NCBI GenBank assembly: GCA_023146365.1 | Contig: JAGLCE010000018.1 | Location: 1 to 35,083, forward strand | Direction of reading: 5' to 3' | Origin: Endozoicomonadaceae bacterium | Lineage (GTDB): Bacteria; Pseudomonadota; Gammaproteobacteria; Pseudomonadales; Endozoicomonadaceae | Length of the DNA stretch: 35,083 nt | Shown: piece after piece, positions 32,945 to 35,083 of the stretch | Position numbering within the stretch: position 1 is the stretch's first letter | Layout: each line of letters begins with the position of its first letter | Program-made: the position numbers and the translations under genes | Notes under the pieces: model-generated | Databases searched by the model: none | What the model was told of the DNA's origin: nothing | Seen by the model: the letters and a program-made list of their open reading frames with translations, nothing else

Positions 32945-33685
32945 TCAAGCTTTCACTTTTGATCCAGCTTTCACTTTTGATCCAGCTTTCTCTGTTGATC
33001 CAGCTTTCACTTTTGATCCAGCTTTCACTTTTGATCCAGCTTTCACTTTTGATTCAGCTTTCTCTGTTGATTCAGCTTTCTCTGTTGATTCAGCTTTCTC
33101 TGTTGATTCAGTTTTCTCTGTTGATCCAGCTTTCTCTGTTGATTCAGCCTGTTCTTTTAGTTCATCTCGCTCTTTATTGCTAGTAGCGAGTTCTGCCGTT
33201 AGTTCGTCTATTCGACGTTTACGTTCACGGCTTTCTTTGCTGATCTGGTCAACCAGTTTTTTATGTTTTTTCAGTTCTTGGTTAGCGTCATTGAATTTTT
33301 TCTTCAACTTTTCCGGTTCAAGCGCTTTTAGGGTTTTTTGTTCTCGTTTAAGGCGAGTGGCTTCAGTATCCAGTGTTGCCAGCTTTTTCTCTGTGGTTTC
33401 GAGCTTCCGGCGTAGGCTTGTCGCTTCTGTCTCATTGCTACTGGCAGAGGTTTGAGCCACTTCAAGCCCTGTCTTCATGGAGCGGTTATCATCAAATAAC
33501 TCGCTATTCCTGTTTTTGAGTTTTTCGTTGTCTGATTCGAGTGTTTGAAACTGAGCTTTTAGCCGAGACAGCTCACCTCGAATGCTTTTTTCGGTGGACT
33601 CGTAAAGTTTACTGATTTTTTCATCAACGCTAAGATAATATTCGAGTCGGATTGCTAACTCAGCGCGAAACAGCTGTTCACTCAT
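32945..33685 (-). CDS. Coiled-coil protein with C-terminal hexapeptide repeats
   Basis: A 246-aa, highly charged protein without signal peptide or membrane segment. Residues about 25-175 are a long heptad-like coiled coil (for example LSRLKAQFQTLESDNEKL and LRRKLETTEKKLATLDTE). Residues 181-246 are eleven hexapeptides of the forms ESTEKA, GSTEKA, ESKVKA and GSKVKA, moving from acidic toward basic at the C-terminus and running to the stop. I do not recognise the family. A structural, scaffold or host-facing role is possible but unsupported. Start ATG 33685 begins the structured part; the ribosome-binding site is weak. Confidence 0.65.
   Translation of the reverse strand: MSEQLFRAELAIRLEYYLSVDEKISKLYESTEKSIRGELSRLKAQFQTLESDNEKLKNRNSELFDDNRSMKTGLEVAQTSASSNETEATSLRRKLETTEKKLATLDTEATRLKREQKTLKALEPEKLKKKFNDANQELKKHKKLVDQISKESRERKRRIDELTAELATSNKERDELKEQAESTEKAGSTEKTESTEKAESTEKAESTEKAESKVKAGSKVKAGSKVKAGSTEKAGSKVKAGSKVKA
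32948..33145. repeat. 18-bp tandem repeat, 11 units
   Basis: Eleven 18-bp units alternate between two main variants, AGCTTTCACTTTTGATCC and AGCTTTCTCTGTTGATTC. Each encodes one hexapeptide of the coiled-coil protein on the minus strand. There are no spacers, so this is not a CRISPR array. Confidence 0.93.
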
Positions 33686-34295
33686 GGATAAGATGGTTTC
33701 CCTGTTGCATAGGTCTTTAACTAGAAAGGAGTTCAGAATTTTAAGGCAATGTAAAATCTAATCCTTTAGCAGTCATGACGATTGTTACTTTAATTACAGT
33801 AAATAACGCAAAAATGCATTGTAGCTGAAATTTTAGCATTTTGCTAGGATTTTATTCGTTGTTTAACCATCGGCATGGTTTTGATGTGGAGGGATGGTTA
33901 TGTGGAGAGTAGTAGCTGTATATACGTACAGTTTTTGAGAGGCTGTGAGATGGTTCGGTTCGCATTAAGCATGGCGTGATTAATACAGCTAATACAGCGT
34001 ATTAATAAGATTATGTCGTTGAGGGCGTGAATGGCGATTCTATGATGATCCATGCGTATGCTGTCTTTTTTGTCGATCAAATCGTATGCTCTAAGGCTGT
34101 TTAGCTACTGTTCGTCGTGTTGAGCTGACAAGCATTTGCCCTTTGTTGGTGAAATGTTGGGCAGGAGCGTGAAAGAGGTGGGTGTGGCGTCATCACTGCC
34201 GAGCGGAAGCGGGAGTCGTGGTTCGAAGAGTGATTTTTTTTCATGCTTAGAGTCAAGCTGATCTGTTTTTTGGTGCCTGTATCTGTGATAGTGGG
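33686..34295. other. Intergenic region before the IS30 relic
   Basis: About 600 bases. Short open frames on the minus strand (33898-34080 and 34105-34302) have no recognisable content or ribosome-binding site. The last part may include the lost 5' end of the IS30 element; I could not identify its inverted repeat. Confidence 0.4.
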
Positions 34296-35035
34296 GTGTC
34301 AATCAGTACCGCAACCATATTCCATAAAAGAACTGACTCTGTGAGTCGGCAGGTAAAGTCTCATCTGAGCCTAGGCTTTACTCCGGAACAAATTGCAGTG
34401 AGGATGAAACTGGAGTCTTTTAATGGGACGATTAGCTGCCAAACCATCTATGGTCTGATCAAGAAAACCCCATGGCGCCACAGTGAGGGTGTTGAGGCTT
34501 GCGCCCGCTTAATGCCTAATCGAGTGGATATTGATGAGCGTCCTGACTGTGTAGATCTGAAGGAAAAGGTCGGTCACTGGGAGGGGATACCGTTCACGGC
34601 CAAGATGGGTATCTTGTGACGCTGACCAGGCGTGTCTCGAAACTTATTTTGACAGCCAGAGTTAAAAATAAGACCAAAAAAGCAGTGAGTCAGGCCATCA
34701 AAAAGATGCTCAGACCTTATCTAAGACCTTGTCTCTGTAAGACCATTACGTTTGATAACGGTGGTGAGTTTGCCGACCACGCAAGCATAACTTGGGCATT
34801 AGGCTGTAAAAACTATTTTGCCAAGCACCACTCATGGCAACGTGGATGTAAGGAGAATACTAATGGCCTGCTACGGTGATTCTTCCCAAAGGGAATGAAG
34901 ATTGGCGGCTTATCTAGACATGAAATTGATGAGACTCAATTTTTAATCAACATACGTCCGCGAAAAGCCTTAAGCTACTTTAATCCTATTGAGTTTTTAT
35001 CGGGAAGGCGTGTGTCACTTATGCTGGCAATCTAG
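34296..35035 (+). pseudogene. IS30-family transposase, degraded
   Basis: The frame holds FTPEQIAVRMKLE, NRVDIDERPDCVD and GHWEG (first DDE region), then shifts frame at 34616-34619. It continues with VTLTRRVSKLILTARV, TITFDNGGEFADH and SWQRGCKENTNGLLR, meets a TGA at about 34877 where an Arg codon (CGA) is expected, and goes on with FFPKG, RPRKAL and the final stop at 35033. The helix-turn-helix N-terminus is missing. At least one frameshift, one nonsense change and a 5' truncation make it inactive. A 9-bp tandem (TTATTACAG) lies beside it at the window end. Confidence 0.85.
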
Positions 35036-35083
35036 AGAGTTCCTGCGATATGCGTTTTTTACAGTTATTACAGTTATTACAGT

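Noticed and set aside
32948..33145. Regular 18-bp repeats considered as a CRISPR array
   Set aside because: There are no spacers; units are contiguous and encode hexapeptides in frame.
1..35083. tRNA, rRNA and tmRNA genes
   Set aside because: I scanned for cloverleaf T-arm words and rRNA-like segments and found none that I could support by eye; a tRNAscan run would settle it.

Overview
The window looks like a gammaproteobacterial chromosome segment. Its housekeeping genes are of that type: thiC, tolC, a complete Rnf/Rsx operon, metG with a C-terminal tRNA-binding domain, a DnaT/lambda-P-like pair, mrp and dcd. Between them lies an AT-rich accessory block of eukaryote-like proteins and decayed insertion sequences. 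An IAP-like protein with BIR, UBA-like and RING domains, beside an RBR-type ubiquitin ligase and a prenylation-motif ankyrin protein, points to an intracellular associate of an animal. From memory, 'Candidatus Endonucleobacter' (Endozoicomonadaceae), which lives in nuclei of deep-sea mussels, carries host-like apoptosis inhibitors. It or a relative is my best guess; this is inference, not a database match.

Layout. 1-160: 3' end of a group II intron. 224-2101: thiC (-). 2370-3776: tolC (+). 4069-7953: four lipoprotein genes (LPP20-like, LpoB-like, COG3014-like, LPP20-like), interrupted by an IS30 relic. 7954-21052: accessory region, holding an RBR E3 ligase (-), an internally deleted IS1634-type transposase (-), a 1077-aa unknown protein (-), a decayed fragment of a peptidase-like domain (+), the IAP-like protein (+), two tiny uncertain ORFs, and a cysteine-peptidase-like/ankyrin protein ending in a CaaX box (-) whose 5' part is in another frame, followed by an IS3-type relic. 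21053-26778: rsxABCDGE (-). 27130-29199: metG (-). 29720-30797: DnaT-like and P-like primosome genes (+). 30879-32594: mrp and dcd (+). 32945-33685: coiled-coil protein with an 18-bp tandem repeat (-). 34296-35035: decayed IS30 transposase (+).

How the genes may work together. The accessory proteins carry modules that act on eukaryotic targets: caspase or IAP-antagonist binding (BIR), ubiquitin transfer (RING, RBR), ubiquitin binding (UBA-like), protein cleavage (C58-like Cys/His/Asp pattern), protein binding (ankyrin) and membrane attachment by host prenyltransferases (CaaX). A program that blocks host cell death and rewires ubiquitin signalling is a reasonable inference. No secretion system lies in the window, so delivery is unknown.

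The block from 10787 to 20940 is bounded by two 196-201 bp direct repeats. The right copy is the 3' end of the intact rsxE; the left copy is a decayed duplicate. This suggests the IAP/ankyrin island arose by insertion or duplication at the end of the rsx operon. Short in-frame repeats occur in the IAP, the 1077-aa protein and the coiled-coil protein, and the ankyrin gene carries a hexamer repeat plus a T9 tract at the frame break.
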